A stretch of DNA of 5,797 nt from positions 1-5,797 of the forward strand of contig UQXU01000093.1 of NCBI GenBank assembly GCA_900545085.1, written 5' to 3'. Of this stretch, positions 5,418-5,797 are shown piece after piece. Under the pieces are notes generated by a model that had not been told where the DNA came from, ran no database searches, and saw only the letters and a program-made list of their open reading frames with translations. The DNA is from an uncultured Eubacteriales bacterium. GTDB taxonomy: Bacteria; Bacillota; Clostridia; Christensenellales; Christensenellaceae. The translations under genes and the position numbers were made by a program. The stretch's first letter is position 1, and every line of letters starts with the position of its first letter.

Positions 5418-5797
5418 TCAGCCTCTCTGTACGAGCGCCAAATCCTCATCCTTCTTGAGAAGTACACCTGCATACGGAATGCTCTTCTTGATCTTCTCCG
5501 GCGGGATGCCACCCAGCTCAAGAGCTCTTATCCAGTCTATGAGTTCGGATGTACTGGGCTTCTTACGGATGTCTCTCATGGCGCGCAGTTCATAGAATGT
5601 TTCCATTACCTGATCGAGCAGACGTTCTTCTACGTGGTCGAAATGTACATTGACTATCTCTTCCATCAGCTCACGGTGCGGGAATGCAATGTAGTGGAAT
5701 ATGCAACGGCGCAGGAATGCATCGGGCAGTTCCTTTTCCGCGTTAGACGTGATGATAACTATCGGGCGGTTTTTAGCTTTTACAGTCTCCTGAGTCT
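5418..5797 (-). CDS. MoxR-type AAA+ ATPase (C-terminal 125 residues, runs off window)
   Basis: The frame is open from the right edge to TGA at 5420-5418, giving the last 125 residues. It begins with a sensor-1 region PIVIITSNAEKELPDAFLRRC (Asn18), where TSN-x-x-x-ELPDAFLRR is typical of MoxR-family ATPases; the paired Arg29-Arg30 sit at the usual arginine-finger position. The lid domain follows, ending in KKPSTSELIDWIRALEL (79-94 region), the usual sensor-2-side motif of the family. Walker A and B lie outside the window. Such ATPases form hexamers that remodel or activate client proteins together with a VWA adaptor, here the gene starting 5 bases downstream. An internal ATG at 5666 is not the start, because the conserved sensor-1 motif lies upstream of it. 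Confidence 0.93.
   Translation of the reverse strand, partial: TQETVKAKNRPIVIITSNAEKELPDAFLRRCIFHYIAFPHRELMEEIVNVHFDHVEERLLDQVMETFYELRAMRDIRKKPSTSELIDWIRALELGGIPPEKIKKSIPYAGVLLKKDEDLALVQRG

Noticed and set aside
2156..5797. A CO2-fixation or CO-dehydrogenase cluster, because CoxD/CoxE-like or CbbQ/CbbO-like proteins lie near a carbonic anhydrase
   Set aside because: No RuBisCO, CO dehydrogenase, carboxysome or molybdenum-enzyme gene is in the window, and a terminator separates the carbonic anhydrase. The neighbourhood alone does not support it.
1..5797. Mobile elements, CRISPR arrays, tRNA or rRNA genes
   Set aside because: I saw no transposase or integrase, no regularly spaced repeats and no recognisable tRNA or rRNA sequence; coding regions are densely packed and intact.

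Overview
The window looks like chromosomal DNA of a low- to moderate-GC Gram-positive bacterium, most likely a Clostridia-type Firmicute. The reasons are strong AGGAGG-like ribosome binding sites, clear TATAAT promoters, hairpin-plus-T-run terminators and the protein families present. This is inference from signals, not a species call. No rRNA, tRNA, insertion sequence or CRISPR array is visible.

Layout, left to right. (1) 2-754, minus: N-terminal part of an ABC-F (Uup-like) ATPase that runs off the left edge. Ahead of it is a 94-base leader with a hairpin and a possible 28-codon leader ORF whose stop overlaps the GTG start. (2) 849-1571, minus: a complete zinc-binding sirtuin with a near-consensus promoter. 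(3) 1704-2153, plus: a GNAT N-acetyltransferase, divergent from the sirtuin. (4) 2156-2698, minus: a beta-class carbonic anhydrase, convergent with the GNAT gene with 2 bases between the stop codons. (5) 2777-3976 and 4210-5412, minus: two paralogous CoxE-like VWA-domain proteins of 399 and 400 residues. (6) 5418-5797, minus: C-terminal part of a MoxR-type AAA+ ATPase that runs off the right edge.

The right half is a MoxR AAA+/VWA module. The ATPase gene and the first VWA gene (4210-5412) are 5 bases apart and should be co-transcribed, ending at a strong terminator at 4154-4187. The second VWA gene (2777-3976) has its own leader, a consensus -10 box and its own terminator (2731-2754), so it is probably expressed as a separate unit. 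The paralogues are about 80% identical over their last 259 residues and about 50% over the first 140 (hand alignment). This suggests one ATPase could serve two VWA adaptors that differ in their N-terminal, possibly target-recognising, half. Both share a MIDAS-like motif, DSGGS, that departs from canonical DxSxS.

The most interesting points are this duplicated VWA arrangement and the possible leader-ORF attenuator before the ABC-F gene. The remaining genes look like ordinary housekeeping or accessory genes.
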